Source: Piscinibacter sp.
Lineage (GTDB): Bacteria; Pseudomonadota; Gammaproteobacteria; Burkholderiales; Burkholderiaceae_C
Direction: 5' to 3'
NCBI GenBank assembly: GCA_017983795.1
Contig: JAGOAS010000017.1
Location: forward strand, 1 to 64,000
Length of the DNA stretch: 64,000 bases
The position numbers were made by a program, and so were the translations under genes. Under the pieces are notes generated by a model, which saw nothing but the letters and a program-made list of their open reading frames with translations, had not been told where the DNA came from and did no database searches. Every line of letters starts with the position of its first letter. Positions within the stretch are counted from its first letter, which is position 1. Positions 52,479-61,680 of this stretch are shown one piece after another.

Positions 52479-54275
52479 ATGCACCTCGCACTTCGTTCAT
52501 TGCCGCGATCGGTGATCCGGGCCCCGCGCCAGATGACCGCGACCGCGGCGGCCCCGATGGCCAGCCTGGCCGTGCTGATCGCCCTCGCAGGCTGCGCCAC
52601 GCCGGGGCCGGCGGGCCTCGCGCCGCCCGCGAGCGGGCCGGGCGGGCGCAACGCGATTGCCGCCGCGCTGCACGACGGCAAGCCCGACGCGGCGCGCAAG
52701 CTGCTCGCCTCGGCGCTGAGAGCCGAACCGCGCAACGGCTACCTGCATCTGCTCAACGGGCTGACCTATCAACTCGCCGACCCTTCGCCGCAGTCGGCCG
52801 AGCTGGCGCAGGTGGGCTACGACGCCGCAGTGAAGTTCGCGCCGGGCTACTTCTGGTCGCACTACTATGCCGGCCTCGCCAAGTTCCAGCAGCAGGACTA
52901 CTCGGCAGCGGCCGAGGAGTTCTCGTGGGCGATCCTCGACCGGCCCGATCAGCCGCAGGCATTCGCGGGCCTGGCCGCGGCGGCCTACTATGCCGGTGAT
53001 CTGGGCGTCGCGCGCCTGGCCGCCGAGAGGGCCATGGCGCTGGCACCCGAAGACCCGGCGGCGCTGCGGTCGGTCGCGTATGTCGCGGCCGCCAGCGGCG
53101 ACGAGGGGCAGGTGACCCAGCTGACCCGAAAGGCGCGATCGCTGTCGCCCAAATCGGGTGGACTCGTGGCCGACCAGTCGCGCCTCGCGCTGCTGCTGCG
53201 CACCGCGGCGGCCGAAGGGCCGGCGCAGCGTGGTGGCGCCCAGCTGACCCAGGCGCAGCCCGCCTCAGGCGACGCGCAGCCGGCCTCCAGTGACGCGCAG
53301 CCACCGGCGGGCGTCGCGCAGCCACCGGCCGGCGACACACCGTCGACGGCGTCGAACCTGCAGCAGGTGATGGTCGAGGTCACGCTGCTGCTGAGCCAGA
53401 CGGCAACCACCGACACCGTCGGCATCAACCTGCTCGACGGGCTGAAGCTGCAGTTCAGCGGCGACAACAGGACCACACGCAACCACGCCACGGGAGCGGC
53501 CGACACCTTCAGCCGCGTGATCACGTCGGCGCTCGGTGTGCCGCAGATCACCTACAGCCTGAACCTCTTCAACACGCACGACGACTTCTACGATGTCGTC
53601 GTGCGCCCGTCGCTCGTGGCCTCGCTCGGCCAGCAGTCGGAGTTCTTCATCGGGCGCAACCTGAGCGTCAGCGTCAGCGGCATCAACGCGGGCGCGCTGC
53701 AGACGATCGACGTGGGCACGTCGGTCAAGCTCACGCCGCTCGAGATCACGGCCGAACGCACGAAATTCCGCGTCGACACCGTGCGCTCGTTCTTCGTGCC
53801 CACGTCCAGCGGCACGTTCGCGCAGTCGGTCACCACGTTCAAGCAGACCGTCGGCGCGACGGCCGAGGTCGAATTCGGCAAGACGCTGATCCTCTCCGGG
53901 TTGTACGAGGCGGTGAACGTGGGGTGGACCTCGAAGGTGCCTGTGCTCGGCGACATTCCGATCGGCAACCTGCTGTTCAACGAGCGCTCCAAGACCCAGA
54001 ACCGCGATGCCGCGATCGTGCTCGTGACTCCGCGCCTGACGGGCACGCTGGACACCGACAGCCACGAGTTCCGCGCCGAGACGCTGAAGCGACTGTTGTC
54101 GCTGTGGAAGGACGTGGTCGAACCGCTGGCCAGTACCGACGCGTTGACCGAAACGCTCCGGAAGAAGACCTTGAGGCACTTCAGGCCGCAAAGCGGCGAT
54201 CTGACGCTGCCGGCTGCAGCAGACCCGGCGACGGCCCGTCTGGCGATCGGCGACACGTTGGGGCGCTTGAGGTAG
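52479..54275 (+). CDS. Orphan secretin-like lipoprotein with TPR domain
   Basis: A 598-residue outer-membrane secretin candidate. The lipobox LIALAGC puts a lipidated Cys near residue 39. Residues about 55-240 form TPR-like helices (VGYDAAVKFAPGYFWSHYYAGLAKFQQQDY). Four AQPxxxD-type heptapeptides (259-286) link to a secretin domain. Its hallmark VPVLGDIPIGNLLF (487-500) and DAAIVLVTPRL are clear. Secretins form the outer-membrane channel of type II, III and IV systems. No other secretion or pilus gene is in the window, so it may serve an unrecognised export route or have been recruited. Confidence 0.85.
   Translation: MHLALRSLPRSVIRAPRQMTATAAAPMASLAVLIALAGCATPGPAGLAPPASGPGGRNAIAAALHDGKPDAARKLLASALRAEPRNGYLHLLNGLTYQLADPSPQSAELAQVGYDAAVKFAPGYFWSHYYAGLAKFQQQDYSAAAEEFSWAILDRPDQPQAFAGLAAAAYYAGDLGVARLAAERAMALAPEDPAALRSVAYVAAASGDEGQVTQLTRKARSLSPKSGGLVADQSRLALLLRTAAAEGPAQRGGAQLTQAQPASGDAQPASSDAQPPAGVAQPPAGDTPSTASNLQQVMVEVTLLLSQTATTDTVGINLLDGLKLQFSGDNRTTRNHATGAADTFSRVITSALGVPQITYSLNLFNTHDDFYDVVVRPSLVASLGQQSEFFIGRNLSVSVSGINAGALQTIDVGTSVKLTPLEITAERTKFRVDTVRSFFVPTSSGTFAQSVTTFKQTVGATAEVEFGKTLILSGLYEAVNVGWTSKVPVLGDIPIGNLLFNERSKTQNRDAAIVLVTPRLTGTLDTDSHEFRAETLKRLLSLWKDVVEPLASTDALTETLRKKTLRHFRPQSGDLTLPAAADPATARLAIGDTLGRLR
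53253..53336 (+). repeat. Four tandem 21-base units in the secretin gene
   Basis: Four in-frame copies encode AQPASGD, AQPASSD, AQPPAGV and AQPPAGD. They form a flexible Pro/Gln-rich linker between the TPR part and the secretin domain. Copy number may vary by slippage. Confidence 0.8.
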
Positions 54276-54296
54276 TGCGGGGCGTGGACAGGGCCT

Positions 54297-54338
54297 CGTG
54301 CCGGCGCAGCCTCGGGGGAGGCCCGATTACCCGGCACG
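54297..54338 (+). terminator. Nested hairpin after the secretin gene
   Basis: CGTGCCGG (54297-54304) pairs with CCGGCACG (54331-54338). Inside it GCCTC/GAGGC (54309-54322) makes a second stem with loop GGGG. It starts about 20 bases after the secretin stop. There is no T-run, so it may be an attenuator or mRNA-stability element as much as a terminator. Confidence 0.45.
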
Positions 54339-54478
54339 CCATGCATGGGGACTGCATCGATGAGGGGAAGACCCTGTACTTCCGGTGCCAAAGGGGTTGG
54401 GGCTCGGGCCGTGAAGCTCGCGCGCCGCGATGGCGGCGCCGTGCCGGGGGCAAGGCCAACGGATTGCAGAGGCGGACC

Positions 54479-54715
54479 ATGAACGAACCTCGGTTGTTTC
54501 TCGTGCGGGTCTGGCAACACCTGAGCCAGTTCCGCGCCGCCGTGCGCGGCCTGGACCAGGACGAGCCGCGGCTGTTCCACGAAGCGCAACAGCTCGGCGA
54601 GTTCTTCCGCGCGGCGAGCGAGGCCGGGTCAGCAGCGCCGGCCGAACGCACGGCAGGCGAGCCTGGCGAAGCGACGAGCGCATTCGAACCGAAGAAGCCG
54701 GAGAGTCGACCGTGA
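54479..54715 (+). CDS. Small hydrophilic protein of unknown function
   Basis: A 78-residue protein (MNEPRLFLVRVWQHLSQFR at its start) with two predicted helices rich in Glu and Arg and no signal peptide. A weak AGAGG precedes the start. It lies between the secretin and CARDB genes in the same orientation; its stop overlaps an in-frame GTG of the next frame. No family recognised. A small cytoplasmic adaptor is one possibility, but it might also be a chance frame. Confidence 0.45.
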   Translation: MNEPRLFLVRVWQHLSQFRAAVRGLDQDEPRLFHEAQQLGEFFRAASEAGSAAPAERTAGEPGEATSAFEPKKPESRP

Positions 54716-54780
54716 ACGCGCGCGCGCCGTGCGCGGGGGCGGCCCCATTCGAGAGCAACGGCGCAAGAAAGGAGACGGCC

Positions 54781-56196
54781 ATGATGGCTGCTTGCAGGCA
54801 CACAGATCGACGCGGTTTCCCGGCAATCAGCGGGCGGGCGAGCCGGCGGGCCGCGCTGGCGGCGGCATTCGCCGCGGCGGCGATGCTGGCGCCCGGGCTT
54901 GCCCGTGCCCAGTCGGACCTCGCGGTCACGATCACGCAGGGAACCGCCAACCCGGTGCCCACCGGTGCGCCGGTGACCTACGCCGTGACGGCGCGCAACA
55001 TCGGCACCGCGCAGTCGTCGCCGGTGCAGGTTCGCCTCGAGCTGCCCACCAGCCTCACCACGCCGACCGCCAGTGGATCGGGGTTCACCTGCAGCTCGAG
55101 CACCGCCGGCACGTTGCGCACCTTCAGCTGCTCGAGCGGCGTCCTGGCCAGCAACCAGTCGCGTTCGCTGTCGTTGTCGGCCACGGCGCCGGGCACGATC
55201 AGCGGCGACAGCCAGACGCTCACGGTCAAGGCCATGGTCAACCCCAACGACCTGGCGCGCGAGCAGGGCCGCACGGCCAACAACACCGCAACGGTGTCGA
55301 CCGTCGTCCAGACGCTGCCCGATCTGGCACCCTCGTGGGCGGGGTCGAGCACCACTGCCAGCCCAGGGGCCGACCTGATGTTCGAGCTGACGCTGCGCAA
55401 CATCGGCAACCGCGCCTCGGGCGACGCCGTGCTCAAGGTGAGCATCCCGGTGGGGCAGCTCAGCTTCAGCCGCTTTGCCAACAGCCAGTTCGACGGCGGA
55501 TGCAGCCCGCCCGATGCGCAGGGCAAGTTCACCTGCCGGACGTCGACCGTGCCGGCAGGCGGCTCCCGGCGTGTGCAGATTTGGAGCAGGACAAACAACC
55601 TGCTCGAAGGCGGCGACAGGCTGCTCTCGCAGGCCACCGCGGAGCTTCGGATCGGCCTGCCCTCACTGACTCCAACCGGCGGCAGGACGGCGGCAGAGGT
55701 TCGACCCTTGGGCACTTCGGAGCGCAACGAGCGCAACAACACCTCCAGCCTCGTCACCACCGTCAGCCCCAGCGTCGACCTGCAGGTGGAGCTCGCGCGC
55801 TCGAGGGTGTTCAACTGCGGCGACCGGCGCACGGTGGAGCTGGTCTATCGTGTCAGCAATCGGGGGTCGGGAACCACCACCCGGAACACGCAGCTCCAGG
55901 TCGCCAGGAGCAGCGCCTGCGGTCTCAACGCCTACCTGTCCACTGGAGTCGCCGGCTGTTTCTGCCTGACGTCGACTCTGCCGGAGCACCACGCCCAGAA
56001 CTGCAGCTTCGGCGCGACCAGCCAGACCTGCCCGATCAACACGCTGGCCGCCGGCGCAACGCGCGAGTTCACGCTTTACGTCGAGGGCGCCGCGGGGCAG
56101 AACAGCGTCCAGGTTCAGGCCACGGTGGACCCCGCCAACGTGCTGCCGGAGAGCAACGAGCAGAACAACCAGATCGCCACCACGCACCCGCTGTAG
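54781..56196 (+). CDS. Secreted multi-domain CARDB protein
   Basis: A 471-residue protein with an N-terminal Arg-Arg signal (RASRRAALAAAFAAAAMLAPGLARAQ). It is built of three to four CARDB/DUF11-type beta-sandwich domains (SDLAVTITQGTANPVPTGAPVTYAVTARN, DLAPSWAGSSTTASPGADLMFELTLRN, VELVYRVSNRGSGTTTRNTQLQV, and VDPANVLPESNEQNNQ). Such domains are adhesion or scaffold modules on bacterial surfaces. AAAGGAG seven bases before the ATG decides the start over an upstream GTG. It probably belongs to the 51075-54275 transcription unit, although a nested hairpin intervenes. Confidence 0.8.
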   Translation: MMAACRHTDRRGFPAISGRASRRAALAAAFAAAAMLAPGLARAQSDLAVTITQGTANPVPTGAPVTYAVTARNIGTAQSSPVQVRLELPTSLTTPTASGSGFTCSSSTAGTLRTFSCSSGVLASNQSRSLSLSATAPGTISGDSQTLTVKAMVNPNDLAREQGRTANNTATVSTVVQTLPDLAPSWAGSSTTASPGADLMFELTLRNIGNRASGDAVLKVSIPVGQLSFSRFANSQFDGGCSPPDAQGKFTCRTSTVPAGGSRRVQIWSRTNNLLEGGDRLLSQATAELRIGLPSLTPTGGRTAAEVRPLGTSERNERNNTSSLVTTVSPSVDLQVELARSRVFNCGDRRTVELVYRVSNRGSGTTTRNTQLQVARSSACGLNAYLSTGVAGCFCLTSTLPEHHAQNCSFGATSQTCPINTLAAGATREFTLYVEGAAGQNSVQVQATVDPANVLPESNEQNNQIATTHPL

Positions 56197-56254
56197 CAGC
56201 GCCGATGGGTTGGCGGCTTCGGCGGCAGGCGCGGCCGGCCGCACGCAGGAGGCA

Positions 56255-56866
56255 TCAGCCGCCGGCCGGCCGCCGTGCGATCACGGTGGAGAACCGCTTC
56301 ACCGTGCCCCCCGGTGCGTCGAAGCTTTGTACCCGCTCGACCAGCAGTTCCCAGCCGTCGAATTCGCCGCAAAGCGCGTCGGGGGCGAACAGGCAGTAGG
56401 GGTCGTCGCCGAAGGCCGCGCGCCAGGTGGTGCCCTCGATCAGCACGTTGACCGCCGCGATGCCGCCCGGGCGCACCGCGTCGCGCAGCTGCACGAGCTG
56501 GCGCTGCGCGATCGCACAGTCGAAGTAGGACAGCAGGCCGATCGAGACCACCGCGTCGGAGGCGTGCGGCGGCGGCACGTGATCGCGCAGGTCGGCCACC
56601 TCGGCGCGCAGTGCCAGTGATCGCGCGGCCGCTGCAGCGCGCAGACGGTCGATCGCGCAGGCGCTCGCGTCCAGCGCCAGCACGCGGCAGCCACGCTCGG
56701 CGGCGGCCAGCGCCAAGTTGCCCAGGCCGCAGCCGGCGTCGAGCACGCCGCCGTGCAGATGCGGCAGTGCCTCGGTTTCGAACGGGTTCAGCTCGAACTC
56801 GCACGCCTCGGCCTGGCGCCGGAATTGCGCGTCGAAGAAGCGCACGCTGCTGGCGGCCGTGTTCAT
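56255..56866 (-). CDS. Class I SAM-dependent methyltransferase (TehB-like)
   Basis: A 203-residue methyltransferase. SAM motif I is VLDAGCGLGNLALAAAERGC, with acidic ALDAS, then the motif II-like VVSIGLLSYFDC and DAVRPGGIAAVNVLIEGTTW. The form resembles TehB-type methyltransferases, which alkylate metalloid or thiol compounds. It is convergent with the CARDB gene (58 bases apart). Start: the ATG opening MNTAASSVRFFDAQF; the upstream frame is unlike the family. No link to the secretome is obvious. Confidence 0.82.
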   Translation of the reverse strand: MNTAASSVRFFDAQFRRQAEACEFELNPFETEALPHLHGGVLDAGCGLGNLALAAAERGCRVLALDASACAIDRLRAAAAARSLALRAEVADLRDHVPPPHASDAVVSIGLLSYFDCAIAQRQLVQLRDAVRPGGIAAVNVLIEGTTWRAAFGDDPYCLFAPDALCGEFDGWELLVERVQSFDAPGGTVKRFSTVIARRPAGG

Positions 56867-56942
56867 GTCGAGACGATGCCAAAGCCATCGCGGCTGCCTT
56901 CGCTGGCACGCACCGGTGAGAACCCCAGCGCGCGCCTCGCTG

Positions 56943-57524
56943 TCACTGACAGCGCCTGCACTTCTCCAGCACCAGTTCGCCGGTCGGGAAGCCCATCCGC
57001 AGCAACGGCCAACCCGTGGCATCCCGGTCGAGCGTCAGGCTGTGGCTGGCGGGAGCGACCGGAGCAGGGTCCAGGTACTGGTTGTTGCCGCACGAGTCCA
57101 TCTTCGAGAAGATGGCCTTGCCGGGGTTGAACGTGGGTTCCGGGCCCGCACCGCTCAGCGTGCCGGTTTCCTGCCAGCGGGCGGTCCGGAAGCAGTTGCC
57201 GCCGAAGTACGCCTGCGCGAGGTTCCAGTGATGCTCGTAGCGCCCGTCGGGCCAGAAGTAGAAGGCGATGCCGAGCGAACCGTCACCTTGCGGCGTATCG
57301 CCGAAAGGGCCGGAATAGAAGGGGGGCACATAGGTCAGCACGGTCTCCCACTGGCCGCGCAGTTCCTCGGGTACCGACGCCGCCTGTTGGGGCTCTGCCG
57401 TCAGCCCCTGCGTCGGGTCGGACGAGCCTCCGCCTCCGCAAGCGGCGATGGCAAGGATCAAGGGCAGCAGCCAGGCGCGCTTCGTCCAACGGCTCGGCCC
57501 CACAGGGTTGGTGTTCGTTTGCAT
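56943..57524 (-). CDS. Lipoprotein of unknown function
   Basis: A 193-residue lipoprotein: a signal ending in LAIAACGGGGSS (lipobox Cys). The mature region (VPEELRGQWETVLTYVPPFYSGPFG, WPDGRYEHHWNLAQAYFGGNCFR) looks like a small lipocalin-like or beta-rich domain, with RMGFPTGELVLEKCRRC at the end. Four mature cysteines besides the lipidated one could form two disulfides. GGAGG lies five bases before the ATG and decides the start. It is followed on the minus strand by the methyltransferase gene 76 bases on. Confidence 0.75.
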   Translation of the reverse strand: MQTNTNPVGPSRWTKRAWLLPLILAIAACGGGGSSDPTQGLTAEPQQAASVPEELRGQWETVLTYVPPFYSGPFGDTPQGDGSLGIAFYFWPDGRYEHHWNLAQAYFGGNCFRTARWQETGTLSGAGPEPTFNPGKAIFSKMDSCGNNQYLDPAPVAPASHSLTLDRDATGWPLLRMGFPTGELVLEKCRRCQ

Positions 57525-57539
57525 GCAAGCCTCCATCGT

Positions 57540-57947
57540 TCAGCGACGCTCCGGCGACGCGGCGCCGGCAACCGTGTAGTGCTTCGAGCGCAGCAGCGGC
57601 CACACCACCGCCGCGATCAGCGGGTCGGCGCCGGCACCTTGCGGCAGCGCGGGCGGGGCCCAGTTCGGTTCGTGGGCCAGCATCCGTGCGAAGCTCTCGA
57701 GGACCGGGTCGCTCGGTCGGCTCATGCGGATGGACGTCGTGCCCTCGCGAACCGGGACGACCAGGGCGGCGATGAGCGGATCGGCCGGGCCGATCGGGAC
57801 GGCGGGCGCGCCGGCGGATGCCGGTTCGACGGCCAGCATGCGTTCGAAGCCCGCATGCAGCGGGTCGGCGATGACGGACGATGCGGCGAACGCGAGCGCG
57901 ACGGCGGCGCAGCCGGTTTCGAGGAACGATCGAATCTTCGTGAACAT
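57540..57947 (-). CDS. Small secreted protein with internal duplication
   Basis: A 135-residue protein with a signal peptide (CAAVALAFAASSVIA). The mature part is two copies of a 41-residue unit with 52-residue period: DPLHAGFERMLAVEP at 28-42 matches DPVLESFARMLAHEP at 80-94, and DPLIAALVVP at 56-65 matches DPLIAAVVWP at 108-117. AGGAG lies about eight bases before the ATG. The lipoprotein gene follows 15 bases on, so they are probably co-transcribed. Family unknown. Confidence 0.75.
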   Translation of the reverse strand: MFTKIRSFLETGCAAVALAFAASSVIADPLHAGFERMLAVEPASAGAPAVPIGPADPLIAALVVPVREGTTSIRMSRPSDPVLESFARMLAHEPNWAPPALPQGAGADPLIAAVVWPLLRSKHYTVAGAASPERR

Positions 57948-58132
57948 GATGGGTCTCCTGGGTTTGCCGGATCGAGCAGCGAGCCACAAGGGGTTGTCGA
58001 TCTGCGGTGCGTGCATCCTCGGCCGCGCCGGTATCAATCGCGTTTCGCTGCGAGCGCCGTCGTCGTTTCATTTGTTCCGCGTGCCAAGGCGCGTGCCGCG
58101 CGTCCGGAACGACCGGCGTCGCGGGCGTTGCG

Positions 58133-60940
58133 CTACCGCGCGGGAGCCTGGAGCGCCGCGGTGCAGCGCCGCACGCGCTGCACAAGGTCGGCGGCGCTGA
58201 AGGGCTTGTCCAGCCCGTCGGCGCCGCTCTCGCGGCGGAATTCGCTCGCCAGCGGCGACAAGGTATCGCCGGTGACGAAGACGAAACGCCCGGCCAGTTC
58301 GTGGTCACGTTCGCGGATCGCGCGCCACAGCGCGCGTCCGTCGAGGTCGGGCATCCGAAGGTCGGAGACGACGGCGTCGAAGCGCCCCTCGTCGAGCAAC
58401 GCCAGGGCCACCGCGCCCGACTCGGCGATGGCCACTTCGAAGCCTGAGGCCTCGAGCGCGTCGCGCATCATCGCCGCCAGCTCGGGCTCGTCGTCGACCA
58501 CGAGCACGCGGCCCGCGCCGCCGGTGGCCGCCAGCGTCTCGACCGCCGGCGCCGGCTCGACCGGCGGCGCGACGGCGGCGTGCAGCGGCAGCTCGAGCCG
58601 GAAGCACGCGCCGCGACCGAACGGCGATTCGGCTTCCAGCCGCAGCGACCCGCCATGCTCGATCGCCACCGAACGCGCCACCGCCAGCCCGACCCCCGTG
58701 CCGACGCCTTCGGCCTTGGTGGTGACGAACGCCGCGAAGATGCGCTCGCGCTCGGCTTCCGGCACACCCAAACCGTTGTCGGCTACGCGCAGCCAGATGC
58801 GCTCGGCGTCGCAGCCCGATTCGATGCGGATGCGCCGCGGCGGGTCGACCGACATCAGCGCCTGCTGGGCGTTGACGATCAGGTTCAGCAGCACCTGCCC
58901 AAGCTTGTCGGCGTCGGCGAGCAGCGGCGGCAGATCGGGCTGCAGCTGCTGCTCGAGTTCGATTCCGCCGGTGCGCAGTCCGTACTGCAGCAGGTCGACG
59001 GCACCGAGGGCCAGGTCGTTCAGCCGCACCGCCGTGCGCACCGCCGGGCGGCTGCGCGCCATCGCCAGGAAGCTGCGCACGATGCGGCCGCAGCGCTCCG
59101 CGGCTTCGCGAATGCGAGTGGCGTCGGCGCGCAGGGCCGGATCGCCGCACTTGTCCTCCAGCAGGCTGGCGCGGCCCATCACGATGGCCAGCGGGTTGTT
59201 CAGCTCATGCGCCACTCCGGCCAGCAGGCTGCCCATCGCGGCGAGCTTCTCGGCCTGGCGCAGCGCCTCGCGCTGACGCGCGATCTCCTCGTTGGCGGCG
59301 CGGCGCTCGCTGACGTCGACCAGCGACGCGGTCACGCATGTCTCCTCGCCGCATTGGGTCTGCCACAGCAGCACGTCGACCGGGAACTCGCTGCCGTCGG
59401 ATCGTCTGGCGGTCATCTCGACGCGGCGTCCGATCAGGTGCGGCTCTTCGCCGCGGCGCAAGCGTCGCAGGTCCTCGAGATAGGCGTCGCGCACGCTGTC
59501 GGGCACGATCGTTCCGCCGGCGGGACGCCCGAGCATCTCCTCGCGGGTGCGTGCGAACATGCGCTGCGCGGCCGGGTTGAACTCCAGGATCACGCCCTGC
59601 GAGTCGGTCGTCACGACGGCGGCGAGCGCATGGTCGACGATGGCCGACTTGAGCGCCTCGGTTCTCTGCTCGCGCGCTGCGGCCTCGCGCCAGGCGGCGA
59701 AGGTGTCGCGCGTCAGATGCAGCCACGGCGCCCAGTCGGCCGGCACTTCGGGCTGCGGCGCGTTCGCGTCGGCCGCCTGCCGGTGCAGGTAATCCACCAG
59801 CCGCAGCGACGGCTGCCCGAACTGGCGCCAGATCCAGGCAGCGATGGCGAGGAACAGCGCCAGCAGCGAAACGCCGGCGGCGATGTGGGGCCACATGCCC
59901 ATCAGCAGGTCCCGGCGCAGTTCGGCTCTGTCGATGGCGTGCAACGCGACCCACGGTGCGACCGCCGATGGGCGGGCGGCGACGAGCGCCGCCCCGATTG
60001 GCTGCGCGAGCGGCGCCACCAACGCCGTTGCCACGCGTTCGCGCTCGAATCGCGGCGGCGCCTCGGCAGCGGTCACGGCGTTGGACGCTGGAGCCTGCGC
60101 GACATGGTCCACCAGCACCCGGCCGTCGCCGTCGACCACCCAGAAGCGCCCGCTGGCGGCATCGAACTCGACGGCATCGAGTGCCGCCAGCGACGCGTCG
60201 GCTACCAGCAGACGCCGCCCCGGCGCCGCCGGCACCGGCACGGCCAGCGTGATGCGGCGCGGCCGGTCGGCACCCGCCTGGGCGCGCCAGCGCACTTCAT
60301 CCTGAAAGGCGCTTTCGTCCAGAAGGCCCGCCTTGCGGGCGACGTCCTGCAACGCCTGCTCCACCGCTGGCGCCGACAGCTCGGACAGCCACTGCGACGA
60401 CGCGACCCAAGGATAGATCCAGACTTCGCCCGCCTCGACGTCGACATGGGTGACGCGGCTGAACCGGCCGCCGCGCAGCATCGTCAGTCGCGCCTGCTCG
60501 GCGAAGAGGGCGGCGCGCTCGACGCTGGCGGCGCGGCGCGTGGCATCGCTCCACCACCGGCCGGCGAGAATGACCTGCGGCGCCACGTCGCGCAGCAGCG
60601 AGGGCAGCGCATCGAGCGAGTACGTTCCGCTCGCATCCGGCGCGAGCGAGCGTTTGTCCACTTGAACGTCGCGTCCAATGAACCCCGGCGCGCGCGCGGC
60701 GACGCCAAGGCGCAGCAGGTCCTCGCGCATGCGGCCGAGCACGGCGTCGAGCTGCGTGACGCCGCGCTCGGTGCGCATCGCGAGCTGGCGTTGCGCGGCC
60801 CCCTCGAGGATCTCGTACTGCAGCGTCAGCGCATAGACCGCAGCCGCCAGCGCCGGCGCCCCCAGCGCCAGCATCAACCAGGCATAGCGCCGGCGCAGCC
60901 GTCGCACCGAACGCGGGTGCACCGGCTGCGGGGCGATCAT
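58133..60940 (-). CDS. Membrane hybrid sensor histidine kinase with C-terminal receiver
   Basis: A 935-residue inner-membrane kinase. Membrane segments near residues 20-42 and 340-360 bracket a periplasmic sensor domain of about 300 residues, probably Cache-like. A PAS domain (about 430-540, AVVTTDSQGVILEFNPAAQRMF) follows. His578 in GVAHELNNPLAI is the phospho-acceptor, and the ATPase boxes are NAQQALMSVDPP, ADNGLGVPEAE and GVGTGVGLAVA. A C-terminal receiver (VLVVDDEPELAAMM, VVSDLRMPD, DKPFSAADL) ends it. It overlaps the response regulator by four bases and resembles the 15900 kinase in layout, but with an added periplasmic sensor. Confidence 0.92.
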   Translation of the reverse strand: MIAPQPVHPRSVRRLRRRYAWLMLALGAPALAAAVYALTLQYEILEGAAQRQLAMRTERGVTQLDAVLGRMREDLLRLGVAARAPGFIGRDVQVDKRSLAPDASGTYSLDALPSLLRDVAPQVILAGRWWSDATRRAASVERAALFAEQARLTMLRGGRFSRVTHVDVEAGEVWIYPWVASSQWLSELSAPAVEQALQDVARKAGLLDESAFQDEVRWRAQAGADRPRRITLAVPVPAAPGRRLLVADASLAALDAVEFDAASGRFWVVDGDGRVLVDHVAQAPASNAVTAAEAPPRFERERVATALVAPLAQPIGAALVAARPSAVAPWVALHAIDRAELRRDLLMGMWPHIAAGVSLLALFLAIAAWIWRQFGQPSLRLVDYLHRQAADANAPQPEVPADWAPWLHLTRDTFAAWREAAAREQRTEALKSAIVDHALAAVVTTDSQGVILEFNPAAQRMFARTREEMLGRPAGGTIVPDSVRDAYLEDLRRLRRGEEPHLIGRRVEMTARRSDGSEFPVDVLLWQTQCGEETCVTASLVDVSERRAANEEIARQREALRQAEKLAAMGSLLAGVAHELNNPLAIVMGRASLLEDKCGDPALRADATRIREAAERCGRIVRSFLAMARSRPAVRTAVRLNDLALGAVDLLQYGLRTGGIELEQQLQPDLPPLLADADKLGQVLLNLIVNAQQALMSVDPPRRIRIESGCDAERIWLRVADNGLGVPEAERERIFAAFVTTKAEGVGTGVGLAVARSVAIEHGGSLRLEAESPFGRGACFRLELPLHAAVAPPVEPAPAVETLAATGGAGRVLVVDDEPELAAMMRDALEASGFEVAIAESGAVALALLDEGRFDAVVSDLRMPDLDGRALWRAIRERDHELAGRFVFVTGDTLSPLASEFRRESGADGLDKPFSAADLVQRVRRCTAALQAPAR

Positions 60941-61680
60941 GCGCCGCCTTCCGGCACGAACATGTAGCCGACGCCGCGCACGGTCTTGATCACCTCGGGC
61001 TTCTCGGGGTTGCGCTCGACCTTGCGGCGCAGGCGCATGATGCGCAGATCGATCGAGCGGTCGAACACGTCCCAGCTGCGGTTGTGTGCGCGCTCCATGA
61101 TCTGGTCGCGGTTCAGCGGTCGGCCCGGGTTGCGCGCGAACAGCAGCATCAGGTCGAGCTCTGACGCCGTCAGCACGACTTCGCGGCCCTCGGCGTCGAA
61201 AAGCCGGCGCTTGTCGAGGTCGAGCCTGCAGGTGCCGAACGCCACCTGGGTCGACGCGGGGACGGCGCCGGTCCGGGGCGCCACCGGCGCCGGAGCGACC
61301 GCCTGACCGTGCTGCATTCGGCGCAGCAGGCTCTTCACGCGCGCCAGCAGCTCGCGCAGCTCGAACGGCTTGGCCAGGTAGTCGTCTGCGCCGACCTCGA
61401 GGCCGACGATGCGGTCCACGGCCTCGGAGGCCGTGCTCAGCATGACGATGCCCAGACCCGGATGCTCCACTCGCAGCCAGCGCGCCAGCGACAGGCCGTC
61501 CTCCCCCGGCATGTGGACGTCGATGACCGCCACCTGCGGTACCTCGGCCGCGACGATCGCGCGCGCCGTGGCCGCATCGTTCGCGGTCCGCACGCGCAGA
61601 CCCTGCCGGCCGAAGTACTCGCTGAGCAGGCTCAGCAGCTCGGCCTCGTCGTCGACCACCAGCAGCGACGGCGGCGTCAT
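60937..61680 (-). CDS. OmpR-family response regulator
   Basis: A 247-residue regulator. The receiver domain has DDE near the N-terminus, Asp in VAVIDVHMPGEDG, Thr/Ser in VMLSTASE and Lys in LAKPFELREL. The DNA-binding winged helix (LTASELDLMLLFARNPGRPLNRDQIM, ending VRGVGYMFVPEGG) is of OmpR type. It is closely similar to the 17972 regulator, including its Ala/Pro linker, so the two operons are paralogues. It is first in the pair with the hybrid kinase and could regulate the divergent membrane protein gene. Confidence 0.92.
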   Translation of the reverse strand: MTPPSLLVVDDEAELLSLLSEYFGRQGLRVRTANDAATARAIVAAEVPQVAVIDVHMPGEDGLSLARWLRVEHPGLGIVMLSTASEAVDRIVGLEVGADDYLAKPFELRELLARVKSLLRRMQHGQAVAPAPVAPRTGAVPASTQVAFGTCRLDLDKRRLFDAEGREVVLTASELDLMLLFARNPGRPLNRDQIMERAHNRSWDVFDRSIDLRIMRLRRKVERNPEKPEVIKTVRGVGYMFVPEGGA

